64,000 bases of DNA. Source: Amblyomma americanum. Taxonomy: Eukaryota > Arthropoda > Arachnida > Ixodida > Ixodidae. The notes under the pieces are model-generated. The model saw only the letters and a list, made by a program, of their open reading frames with translations, had not been told where the DNA came from and did not search any database. How positions within the stretch are numbered: the stretch's first letter is position 1; each line of letters opens with the position of its first letter. Positions 1 through 9,049 of this stretch are shown here, in pieces. The stretch is taken from the NCBI RefSeq assembly GCF_052857255.1, contig NC_135505.1, positions 51,807,507 to 51,871,506 on the forward strand, read 5' to 3'. Made by a program: the position numbers and the translations under genes.

Positions 1-174
1 GGCTCTCGCACAGTTTCCGCCCTCTCCGTTAGATGACGTTCTACGTCACGCTCGCGGTATTACAGGACGTGCTACGTCCGCCGCTATGGTCGAGGGTGGC
101 GCTGGTGAACACTCTCAAGGCTCGCTCACACGCAGTAAACATAAATACCCACGAGAGCAGCAGATTGGACAGCC

Positions 175-248
175 GTCGCCGTAGCTCAGTTGGTAAGAGC
201 ACCGGACGCGATATTCGGAGGTCGTGGGTTCGGATCCCACCGGCGGCA
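175..248 (+). tRNA. tRNA-like sequence, copy 1 (atypical)
   Basis: The 74 nt fold as a class I cloverleaf: 7-bp acceptor stem (one G-U pair), 4-bp D stem, 5-bp anticodon stem, 5-nt variable loop, 5-bp T stem and a discriminator A. The anticodon loop reads CGCGATA, so the base before the anticodon is G instead of the near-universal U33. The nominal anticodon CGA would mean serine, but the long serine variable arm is absent. The T loop TTCGGAT has G at position 58 instead of A. An A box (TAGCTCAGTTGG) and a near-consensus B box are present, and a T6 run at 255-260 would terminate Pol III. It is either a tRNA-derived satellite or SINE core or a tRNA pseudogene; a working tRNA is unlikely. Confidence 0.6.
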
Positions 249-254
249 TGGTTG

Positions 255-260
255 TTTTTT
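255..260 (+). terminator. Pol III T-run after tRNA-like copy 1
   Basis: Six T residues begin seven bases after the end of the cloverleaf. Equivalent T6 runs follow the other three copies, so each unit has the internal promoter boxes and the terminator expected of a Pol III gene. Confidence 0.5.
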
Positions 261-684
261 CTGCTGCTTTATAAGTAATTTTCTTTAAGCAATTTATTAA
301 TCTAAGTATTATTCTCCCACTGATAAGCATAACACATTAAAAAAAATAATAATAATAAAATTAACGTTCCCCTATGCACCTTGGTTTCGGTGACTGTTGG
401 CTCCCTTCATAAATTTGTCAAACGGGCCCCTCATTTCCTTTAACCTGTCTGCTAATAGCTTAACGAGGGTCTCGGTTCTGGCAGTCTTGATGCCATAGGT
501 AGCATAAGAGGGCTCTCGCACAGTTTCCGCCCTCTCCGTTAGATGACGTTCTACGTCACGCTCGCGGTATTACAGGACGTGCTACGTCCGCCGCTATGGT
601 CGAGGGTGGCGCTGGTGAACACTCTCAAGGCTCGCTCACACGCAGTAAACATAAATACCTACGAGAGCAGCAGATTGGACAGCC

Positions 685-758
685 GTCGCCGTAGCTCAGT
701 TGGTAAGAGCACCGGACGCGATATTCGGAGGTCGTGGGTTCGGATCCCACCGGCGGCA
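685..758 (+). tRNA. tRNA-like sequence, copy 2 (atypical)
   Basis: Same cloverleaf, G33-type loop and G58 as the first copy, in the second tandem unit. A T6 run follows the discriminator base by several nucleotides. Conservation of all stems between units argues against random decay of this segment. Confidence 0.6.
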
Positions 759-1191
759 TGGTGGTTTTTTCTGCTGCTTTATAAGTAATTTTCTTTAAGC
801 AATTTATTAATCTAAGTATTATTCTCCCACTGATAAGCATAACACATAAAAAAAAATAATAATAAAATTAACGTTCCCCTATGCACCTTGGTTTCGGTGA
901 CTGTTGGCTCCCTTCATAAATTTGTCAAACGGGCCCCTCATTTCCTTTAACCTGTCTGCTAATAGCTTAACGAGGGTCTCGGTTCTGGCAGTCTTGATGC
1001 CATAGGTAGCATAAGAGGGCTCTCGCACAGTTTCCGCCCTCTCCGTTAGATGACGTTCTACGTCACGCTCGCGGTATTACAGGACGTGCTACGTCCGCCG
1101 CTATGGTCGAGGGTGGCGCTGGTGAACACTCTCAAGGCTCGCTCACACGCAGTAAACATAAATACCCACGAGAGCAGCAGATTGGACAGCC

Positions 1192-1265
1192 GTCGCCGTA
1201 GCTCAGTTGGTAAGAGCACCGGACGCGATATTCGGAGGTCGTGGGTTCGGATCCCACCGGCGGCA
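1192..1265 (+). tRNA. tRNA-like sequence, copy 3 (atypical)
   Basis: Third copy in the array, with the same stems, loops and internal A and B boxes and a T6 run just downstream. Same caveats about the missing U33 and A58. Confidence 0.6.
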
Positions 1266-1699
1266 TGGTTGTTTTTTCTGCTGCTTTATAAGTAATTTTC
1301 TTTAAGCAATTTATTATTCTAAGTAATATTCTCCCACTGATACGCATAACACATTAAAAAAAAATAATGATAAAATTAACGTTCCCCTATGCACCTTGGT
1401 TTCGGTGACTGTTGGCTCCCTTCATAAATTTGTCAAACGGGCCCCTCATTTCCTTTAACCTGTCTGCTAATAGCTTAACGAGGGTCTCGGTTCTGGCAGT
1501 CTTGATGCCATAGGTAGCATAAGAGGGCTCTCGCACAGTTTCCGCCCTCTCCGTTAGATGACGTTCTACGTCACGCTCGCGGTATTACAGGACGTGCTAC
1601 GTCCGCCGCTATGGTCGAGGGTGGCGCTGGTGAACACTCTCAAGGCTCGCTCACACGCAGTAAACATAAATACCCACTAGAGCAGCAGATTGGACAGCC

Positions 1700-1773
1700 G
1701 TCGCCGTAGCTCAGTTGGTAAGAGCACCGGACGCGATATTCGGAGGTCGTGGGTTCGGATCCCACCGGCGGCA
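1700..1773 (+). tRNA. tRNA-like sequence, copy 4 (atypical)
   Basis: Fourth copy, in the unit that is cut short by the (TA)n tract at about 1980. The tRNA-like part and its downstream T-run are complete and match the other copies. Confidence 0.6.
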
Positions 1774-1977
1774 TGGTTGTTTTTTCTGCTGCTTTATAAG
1801 TAATTTTCTTTAAGCAATTTATTAATCTAAGTATTATTCTCCCACTGATAAGCATAACACATTAAAAAAAAATAATAATAAAATTAACGTTCCCCTATGC
1901 ACCTTGGTTTCGGTGACTGTTGGCTCCCTTCATAAATTTGTCAAACGGGCCCCTCATTTCCTTTAACCTGTCTGCTA

Positions 1978-1982
1978 ATATA

Positions 1983-2070
<88 letters not shown>
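1978..2070. repeat. (TA)n microsatellite, 5' flank of PLE
   Basis: About 93 bp of nearly pure TA with a single C interruption. It joins the truncated tandem unit directly to the PLE. A matching tract lies immediately beyond the other end of the element. Confidence 0.95.
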
Positions 2071-2072
<2 letters not shown>

Positions 2073-2080
2073 CAGAATCT

Positions 2081-2140
2081 GATCCTGATGAAGGCCGTTC
2101 CACGACGGCCGAAATGTCAAATTCCATTGTTTCAAACGTT
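2081..2140 (+). ncRNA. Hammerhead-ribozyme-like core at PLE 5' end
   Basis: CTGATGA at 2085-2091 is followed by one extra A, a perfect 6-bp hairpin stem (GGCCGT 2093-2098 with ACGGCC 2105-2110) and GAAA at 2111-2114. That is the CUGANGA - stem II - GAAA order of a hammerhead. A possible stem III pairs TGTCAA (2115-2120) with TTGATA further on, ending in TC as a potential cleavage site. Stem I is not convincing. PLE pseudo-LTRs are known to carry hammerheads, which supports the reading. The extra A and weak stem I suggest a variant or degraded motif. Confidence 0.55.
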
Positions 2141-3407
2141 GATATCTGTTTATTCACTACTACTGACCGTGCCAAGAAGTCTTTTTCCCTGAATTATTGT
2201 CAGACAATGGACCACGGGAAGACCACGTTGAAACATATTTTGTGGAAATTTCCAAAGAGTGAAGCCTCAACAACCGTCGTCGGTGATTCCCAGACGAAAC
2301 ACCTTCATCACCACTTTGACCCACTACTAAGTGTCACACCAGCCTTCGTTTCGCAGTGCGGTGCGGTTGTCGATGATGTACGGGCACTCCTGGGTTTCGT
2401 GCCTCTGACGACAACAACGTTGATCCTTCATGTCGGCACTAACAATATTACGTCAAGCTCCGGAGCAACAGCGTTCAAAATGTATAGCGCCCTACTTGGT
2501 TACATCTCAAGGGAGCGCCCAGAAATCTCCCGAATGTATGCGAGCCTCATCTTGCCAAGGACGCCAAACCGTCGTCGAGGGAACCAAAATGGCGTGTTCG
2601 TGCACCGTTGCAACCAAGAAGCCAGCCACTTCAATCACCTTCTGCAACACCACTGTCGGCATTCTCAACACGTCTCCTTCCATCAGCAGGGCTTCGAATG
2701 GCTACCGACGACCCGTTAACAGCCTGCACCCAAATTTCGAAGGCGTTGCACTACTTGCTAGCCATCTCAGAGAGATCTGTTGCAAGCCGTTCTACGACAA
2801 ATCTACACCTTCCTGGAATGACTGCGCACTAGCACCTCAACCGTGCACCGAAATTTCAGGTGCTGAAACTCCTCTTCCACGTAATCAGCCGCAAAGCCAC
2901 AGTCTTTCATCGAGCCCCACTTCTAGTGGTCCTTCCTTAAAAAACCAGCCTCCTGCTCCTCCGTCTAGCATCAACGAATGGCCTACATTAGCGTCCACTG
3001 TTTCCGTAAAGCATCTTCCCAACCACCTGCCTGCCGCCACAACTGCTACTCCTGCTGCTACAAGTAGCAGCAACCGCCCATCTTCTAGCCGCACTAGCAA
3101 CCTAACGCCGACGAACATGACACCACTTCAGCCACACAATAAAAATGCAGTAGCTTCTTCAGCCCAAAGCACCCCACGCTCAAGGAACTCCACGTCTGGC
3201 ATACTACTGTAAACGAGTGCGCCTCTGACTCGCCCACTAAGTGCAAGTGTAGGACTTATTTCAGCCTCAAGCGGTTCGTCCACCACCTCTAATCCTAAGC
3301 CACGCTCCGCGGCAGCACGTCGGACTACCACTGCTACATCCCAAGGTAGCCACCACAACCTCCGCAGTACCAATCGGAACTCTTCCCGACCTGGGAAGCA
3401 TGACTGA
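2114..3407 (+). pseudogene. SGNH/GDSL-hydrolase-like domain of PLE
   Basis: The frame is open from 2114, with a plausible Met at 2207. It shows the SGNH blocks in order: VVGDSQTKHL with the nucleophile-type GDS (about 2278-2307), LHVGTNN for block III (about 2428-2448), and LHPNFEGVALLASHLR with the His of block V (about 2727-2774). A frameshift near 2715 separates block V, and the usual Asp before the His-Pro seems lost there. A Ser/Pro/Thr-rich tail runs to a stop at 3405 with an earlier in-frame stop at 3210. SGNH (esterase-like) domains are well known in ORF1 of CR1-type LINEs. Here the domain sits directly upstream of a Penelope reverse transcriptase and the same frame continues into it. 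Whether it was a separate ORF1 or an N-terminal fusion is unclear. Confidence 0.72.
2115..2158 (+). repeat. PLE terminal direct repeat, 5' copy
   Basis: The segment containing TTGTTTCAAACGTTG and CTGTTTATTCACTA recurs with few changes at 6616-6663. Terminal direct repeats of this kind are typical of PLEs, which often integrate as partial tandems. Confidence 0.75.
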
Positions 3408-5146
3408 CTAGCCACGCCAGTTTCCGGTAACTGTGAATCTACATCTTTTTCACTCGCATTTCTAAGGCTTAGAAAACTTGCCGAAAAACGTATTCGTCAT
3501 GATTTGCATGTTTCCACCCTTAGCACCTACCTGGCAGCTTCAATCGCTCCGAAGGGCCTTCGGTTAACAGTAAAACCAGCTATACGTGAAATGTCCGTCA
3601 GAAATAAAAGAAAGTGGAACACAATACCAGTGACCGCTTCACATGAACTAACCAGGGCTGTCTTATAGCACTATGCCTCTTCCAAGAAAGTGCTTGTTAA
3701 CAAAGAGTTCAATATGCGCTCTCATTACGTCGAATCAGCTGGATTAGAAAAATATGAAACCAAAAAACTAAATGAACTTAGCGCCTTAAAAACAAGAAAG
3801 TTACTTCGTGACAACGCGGAGTGCTCTTTTCCCCAGCAACAACTTAATGGTTATGAATTCGGTCCTCATTCAACAGCCACAGATTGGCCCTCTGCTTTCT
3901 CGGAAGTGCCCCCCATAAACAAAAAACTTAGTAGTCAAAATACTTCGGCCGTAATGAATCTCTCTGTTTACAAATTAACCCTGGAAGAAAAAAATGTGTT
4001 GTCCCGTGGCCTTAGTTTTTGCCCCTCTATAGGCGGCTACAGCGATTTCCAGCTGCTGAAAGAGTTGGACAATTTTGCCCGCTACCTGCGCCTGCGAGAA
4101 TTTTTTACGACAAAGCTATTTCTAACGCCCCGCGAAATTCATTGCCGTCTTACAAGCACTGGGCTCCCCCAACACAGTGGGACAAGTGCCTAGAGTTGTA
4201 TATTGGTGCTGTGCAAAAAGATATTCTACAACTGTACAAGAGTAAGGAACCTTTCCATCGTAATCTTTCAGTTCGCGAAACTAGAGCAATGGAACAGTTA
4301 GCATCTCCTAATGAAATCATCATTAAGCCTGCTGACAAGGGTGGAGCTGTGGTTGTAATGAACAGAGTGATATGTCGCAGAGGCATACAGGCAGCTAGCA
4401 GACAGTTTTTTTATCGACTTCTAGGCTATGACCCCACACATCAGTTCAAAGAAATTCTCAAGAATACATTGGTAGACCTTTATAATGATAACCAAATTAC
4501 GGAAAACGTTTTTCGCTCAATCATTCCGCTTAGCCCGGTTGCTGGTAGATTCTACTTGTTACCAAAAATCCATAAAGTAAACTTTCCGGGTCGGCCCATC
4601 GTTTCTGCTGTCGGCACTGATACGGAAAATCTATACCGCTACGTCGATACGCTAAATAATAGAATTCCGCCCACATTTCCGTCCTACGTAAAGGACACTA
4701 CTAACTTCCTGTCCGATATCGTTGATCTTGTCGTTCCTCAGGGTTCTTTGCTTGTCACCCTCGACGTCACTTCTCTCTATACGAACATTCCGCATGCAGA
4801 TGGTATCCGGGCAGTCGTAGCCGTCTACAATGAAGCTCGCATTGAAAAGATAGTGAACGGTGGTACACTGGCCACCTCACTTAAACTGATATTAGAACTT
4901 AACAACTTTGAGTCTGAGGGAAAGCATTATGTTCAAATTAGTGGCACTTCTATGGGCGCGCGCATTGGGCCTAATTATGCAAACATATTTATGGGTTTGT
5001 TGGAAACAGAATTTTTGAAAAGCCGGTCATTAGTACCATTTTACTATAGGCGTTACATTGATGACATATTTCTAATTTGGCCCCATGGAAAAGACGAGCT
5101 GCTTTCATTTATAGCCGATTTCAACAACCTGCATCATTCTATATAA
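3408..5146 (+). pseudogene. PLE reverse transcriptase region
   Basis: The N-terminal part (3408-4170) carries the conserved Penelope pre-RT region, with RLRKLAEKRI, HYASSKKVL and SRGLSFCPS, and one TAG at about 3667. After a frameshift near 4170 come the RT blocks: KPADKGGAVVV, LPKIHK with GRPIVSA, LVTLDVTSLYTNIPH (first catalytic Asp), GTSMGARIGPNYANIFMG, and YYRRYIDDIFLIW holding the catalytic YIDD. These are signatures of the telomerase-related PLE RTs, not of LINEs. The product would synthesise cDNA by target-primed reverse transcription. The catalytic aspartates are intact, but the frame closes at 5144-5146. Confidence 0.9.
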
Positions 5147-6136
5147 TTTTCGCATACGTAGTCTAGATGTAAAGTGAATTTTTTTGACGTCACGGTTTTT
5201 CTTCACGAAGACAGATTGACTACAACGGTGTACCGAAAACATACTGACCGCCAGCAATATTTGCACTTTGATAGTAGCCATGTCAAACATGTTAAAACCA
5301 GCATCCCTTACAATCAAACGTTTCGGTTCAAACGTATCTGCTCGAAACAATCTGACTTTAAAAGCAACTGCGCCACACTTCGTAGCGCGCTCATTAAACA
5401 AAATTTTCCCTCTCAGCTGATCGATGACGCCATAGAGCGCGCAGATACACAATCCCGAACGATTCTACTCGCTAAAGAAGAACCAGATACTTCCCACTCG
5501 AATACCGACCTTTTCCTCACTCATTCTGCATCCGCACCAAAAGTTTCGGCAATCTTAAAAAAACACTATAATATTCTCATGCAAAGTGTTCGCCTGAAGG
5601 AAATATTCGTACAGCCACCAAGGGCTGTTTATAGAAGATCTAGAAATCTACAAGACATACTAACTTCTTCAAAATCTGGTGTTCCGCAACCCACATGCTG
5701 CCACCCTTGCAACAAGAGCCGCTGTAAAGTTTGCCCGCATACGACTACGTCTCAGAGCGTTAGAAGTACGGGTTCTAACTTTCATTTAAAAATTCAGGGT
5801 GACTTCACCTGCGATAGTGCGAACGTCATTTACCTACTCCAGTGTACGATATGTAACCTTCAGTATGTAGGCCAGACAGAAACCCCCTTTAGATTACGCT
5901 TCAATAACCACAGAGCCCATGTTAAATCCCTCCCAAACCTGCCCCTATCAAGACATGTTCAGCTCCCAGGTCATTCATTTGATCACATTACAAGTACTAT
6001 TCTGAAATCTGCATTTAAATCTAATCACGACCGAGAAATTAGAGAGTCTTTTCTGATCTATAAGTTTAATACAGTATCTTCTGGTTTGACCGAAAGCACG
6101 GAAAAATTGAGCACCCTACCAGTTCAAACATCCTGA
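5147..6136 (+). pseudogene. PLE GIY-YIG endonuclease region
   Basis: This is the same frame as the RT, resuming after two stops (5144 and about 5157). It begins with the RT thumb (FFDVTVFLHEDRLTTTVYRK). A Cys motif C-x2-C-x4-C-x2-C follows at about 5699-5735, as found ahead of PLE nucleases. The GIY-YIG domain has IYLLQC (about 5829), QYVGQT (about 5862), RLRFNNHR and the metal-binding Glu in REIRESF (about 6031). The domain nicks the target DNA for priming. The protein ends at a normal position, about 480 bp before the terminal repeat. Confidence 0.9.
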
Positions 6137-6615
6137 TATCCACCGATGTTAAGTGCTATTCTGTTCGTGCTCTTTCTTCATGTATATCGCACCCCGCGTT
6201 TTCGTTTAATCGCGCCAATATGTTTAACTTACAGCTTCATCATATAGCTAAAATTTCGCTACGTTCATCTCTTTACCTCACCGCATGGGTATGCTTCATA
6301 TTTATTCCTTTCTTGTGCTCTGACAGAACAGGCAGATAGCGTCATGATTTATTTTGTCAGGATGTAATAAAAGCTAATACTGTTACCGTTTATGCTTTAT
6401 CGTGACCTGTGTTTTTAGTGAAGGTATTTTTTAGTGTTTTTAGAGTGTGGCACTTCTGGCTTCTTAAGATTTTGCTGTCCAGTAATGCTGGTTTCTCATC
6501 TTCGCACTGTAAGCATGACACGTTTAATCATCTGTCATCGCATTCTGTAGCTAAGAGTGTTAACGCACTAAATTTTGCAACGTAGCCCTCCTGTTCAGCC
6601 ATTGTGACCCACATT

Positions 6616-6659
6616 TGCGACGTCAAATTACATTGTTTCAAACGTTGGTCTCTGTTTAT

Positions 6660-6663
<4 letters not shown>
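6616..6663 (+). repeat. PLE terminal direct repeat, 3' copy
   Basis: Matches 2115-2158 with a few substitutions and ends exactly where a (TA)n tract begins. The hammerhead-like half present in the 5' copy (CTGATGA and stem II) is missing here. Confidence 0.75.

Positions 6664-6727
<64 letters not shown>
6664..6727. repeat. (TA)n microsatellite, 3' flank of PLE
   Basis: About 64 bp of pure TA directly after the PLE terminal repeat, mirroring the tract at 1978-2070. Confidence 0.95.
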
Positions 6728-6731
<4 letters not shown>

Positions 6732-6732
6732 T

Positions 6733-6935
6733 ATAGGGTGTTTTCGTCCTTCTTTCTTGTCCATGTTGCTACTGCGCTGGAGTCTGGTTGTCTAGCTATG
6801 TTGTTGTCGCATTAAAGACGACACAACACTGGCTGCGGCGCACGCGACCTATCTTTTTCAATCCTCCGACATGTTATCAGGCATGCGATGAAACTTTTCA
6901 TTTTATCACTACTTCAGGGCAGCTTGCGTATATAT

Positions 6936-7022
<87 letters not shown>

Positions 7023-7310
7023 TATGATCATAGGATGTTTTCGTCCTTCTTTCTTGCCCATGTGGCTACTGCGCTGGAGTCTGGTTGTCTAGCTGTGTGG
7101 TTGTCGCAATAAAGACGACACAACTCTGGTTGCGGCGCACGCGACCTCTCCTTTTCAATCCTCCAACATATTATCAGGCATGCGACGCAGCTTTTCATTT
7201 TATCTCTACTTCAGGGCAGTTTGCGTATATGTCATGTATATATTGTATATGATTACAGGGTGTTTTCGTCCTTCTTTCTTGTCCGTGTTGCTACTGCGCT
7301 CTAGTCCTCT
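6733..7310 (+). repeat. Short tandem repeat interrupted by (TA)n
   Basis: Units start at about 6735, 7032 and 7257 with AGGGTGTTTTCGTCCTTCTT or a close variant. The first two are near-complete (~225 bp plus the TA tract) and the third is truncated. Each full unit holds a GTTGTCGC ... GACGACACAAC near-palindrome around ATTAAA/AATAAA. A (TA)n tract at about 6937-7018 lies between units 1 and 2 at the place where unit 2 ends in only a short TA-rich stretch. I do not recognise the family; it could be the 3' end of a retroelement. Confidence 0.8.
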
Positions 7311-7703
7311 GCATGATGGACCATTTAGCCAGCCACAGCGTATAAAGCGCACTTCAGGGCAGAATCGAAGTCTGTTATACTGCATGCTACTTGGCCAGTT
7401 GGACATGTGACAAGGACAGAAGCAAAAGTGGGTCATTTCTATGAATTGTATGTCCGCCGCGCTTATGTTGAAATCTCCATTTAGCGAGCTTAAAAGCTCC
7501 GCGCAGGCTCTGTACATTACATTCTATATCTTTTAAATGATGTTAAGCCGCGTTTTCTTCGGCATAAGAACACCGAGCTCATTTCGAATTGCGCTATTTT
7601 ATTTCGTATTCTGACTTCTTTTAACTGTACTAAACTTTTGCTTTTGCAAATTTATTAAGTTATTAACGCGACACCCGTTAAGCAGCCGTTCCTGGGTTCT
7701 TGT
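7311..7703. other. No gene seen
   Basis: AT-rich sequence between the short tandem repeat and the left end of the Tigger element. The frames are short and unremarkable. Confidence 0.6.
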
Positions 7704-7704
7704 A

Positions 7705-7722
7705 GTAGGTAGGGCGGGGTAA
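7705..7722 (+). repeat. Tigger left terminal inverted repeat
   Basis: Matches the right terminus (22416-22434, reversed) with a single 1-nt indel over about 19 bp. A TA dinucleotide precedes it. Confidence 0.8.
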
Positions 7723-8204
7723 TCTAAGAAATGGGGCAAAATGATACATGTCTCATCTAGCGACATCATGCGTAAATTTGTTAAAATTAGGTAGGTTTCT
7801 TAAACGATCATTAGGCGCGGCTGAGTGTCCTATAAATGCATGTTAAAAACGGCGGGAATCTTGTTTTGTCCACTTCCGAAAAAAATTCTGGAGCGACTTT
7901 CATGCAGTGGCTGTTGCGCGAAAAAGGTTCAAAATTGCGACGCCCCGTGTCTTTGGACCTGTGCACCAGCGTAGCCGTGAACTATTGCAACAAGGTACGT
8001 ATTTACGTTTTTCTGAATCTCCTTGGCTAGCTGTGGAAGCAATTACAGTTCCCTATGTAGTAATCTTCATGACTATGAAATTGATTGAGTAGGAACCTAT
8101 GGAAGGAGCAAACGAGACAGTTCGACGCTCGGGTGAAGCAATTACAGTCTCTCCTCGCGCGAAGTGCATTCTTTAGCTCTGGTTTGTTTTTTTCGTTTTC
8201 TTGA

Positions 8205-8813
8205 ATGGCCCGGACGTACAAACGAAAGACGACGAGGGCTGCATGGAGCGGTGCCAATATAAAGGCTGCCGAAAGCATGTGCCAGAGAAAACTGTCTATT
8301 CGCGCTGCAGCGAAACCCTTGTCTGTGCATAAGGGTGCTCTTCAAAGCGAGCAAAACGACTGTAGACGCATGGCCCACACGTGCTTTGCAAGAAGCAGCT
8401 TAAATAAAAAAGTCGACTTCTTTCCTCGAAACAAGAAGCAGAGCTCGTGGAGCATATTTTATGTGTGGAAAAATACCTGCTTGGACTGACGAGCAGGGTG
8501 GTTCGAAAACTTGTTTATGACTTCTGTGAACCAAATGAAATTTCTCATTCATTTAACAGAGACCGCAAGGGGACAGGAAAAGATTGGCTCACCTCTTTCC
8601 TTGGGCGTAATGATGCGGTGTTATCGATACGCACAATAGAAGGACTTTCAATGCTTAGAGTAAAGACACAGTCAAGGTCTCCAGTGAAGGAGTAATTTAA
8701 CCATATGGGAATATTTTTTTCCGAAGAACATTAAGACCATCTCAAATTTACAATGCAGACGAGACTGGCGTTAAAAATGTGCACAGACCGTCGAAGATAA
8801 TCGCTACTAAAGG
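8205..8813 (+). pseudogene. Tigger transposase, N-terminal half
   Basis: The start ATG at 8205 gives MARTYKRKTTRAAWSG and a psq/CENP-B-type helix-turn-helix (about 8205-8345). A frameshift follows, then the second DNA-binding half (VEHILCVEKYLLGL, GKDWLTSFLGRN, about 8447-8640). After another frameshift comes IYNADETGV (about 8746-8772), which carries the first catalytic Asp of the DDE domain. The frame is lost at about 8813, where inserted sequence begins. The rest of the DDE domain is missing; only the C-terminal end is found 13 kb downstream. Pseudogene by multiple frameshifts and interruption. Confidence 0.8.
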
Positions 8814-9045
8814 TATTGTACTGTATTGGGTTTTATGGCGCATAAGCAAATCAGGCTATCATGCGCATAACACAAGATATAATTTCAAAAACTGGGTGGT
8901 CTCAGCGACAGTCCCTGCCCTGAAAAGGACTCCCAGGAGCCTTACTGCAAATCAAATGTAGACCTAAGCCTTCTCAGGCCTGAGAAAATGGATGAGGTGC
9001 ATCACAAAATGCGTCAACGCACACGGTAAGAATTTTTTTAGAAAT
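8814..9045. other. Inserted sequence, possibly SINE-like
   Basis: Immediately after the Tigger frame is lost, there is a GTTTTATGGCGCATAAGCAA-type segment followed by GGCTATCATGCGCATAACAC. I associate this pattern with a dispersed tick repeat, from memory only. No coding potential is seen. It ends about where LINE-A's 3' end begins. Confidence 0.3.
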
Positions 9046-9049
9046 AATG

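Larger units (their letters stand above)
1..1980 (+). repeat. Tandem array of ~508-bp units with tRNA-like core
   Basis: Four head-to-tail units start at 1, 511, 1018 and 1526 (periods 510, 507, 508). They differ mainly by scattered substitutions and by the length of an A/AAT-rich tract, so the array looks recently homogenised. Each unit has a GC-rich first part with a TGACGT/ACGTCA inverted pair, a tRNA-like sequence, a T-run and an AT-rich second half. The last unit breaks off at about 1980, where a (TA)n tract begins. The array probably continues to the left of the window, because position 1 is already inside a repeat. Translated frames across the units repeat identically but look like no protein. 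Confidence 0.95.
2071..6664 (+). mobile_element. Penelope-like retroelement with SGNH domain (decayed)
   Basis: The ~4.6 kb element contains, in order, a hammerhead-like motif, an SGNH-hydrolase-like coding part, a Ser/Pro-rich linker, a Penelope-type reverse transcriptase and a GIY-YIG endonuclease. A short direct repeat (2115-2158 and 6616-6663) marks both ends, as in the pseudo-LTRs of PLEs, and (TA)n tracts flank both sides. The reading frame has at least two frameshifts (about 2715 and 4170) and stops at 3210, 3405, 3667, 5144 and about 5157, so this copy is dead. Target-site duplication cannot be judged inside TA tracts. Confidence 0.88.

Noticed and set aside
175..248. Functional tRNA-Ser(CGA)
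   Set aside because: No long variable arm, no U33 and no A58. Called tRNA-like only.
1..1860. Repeated 71- and 81-codon frames in each tandem unit, on both strands
   Set aside because: They overlap the tRNA-like segment on both strands, repeat only because the DNA repeats, and show no domain.
1920..2192. Frames encoding long Ile-Tyr repeats
   Set aside because: They are translations of (TA)n. The same holds for frames at 6604-6815 and 6788-7112.
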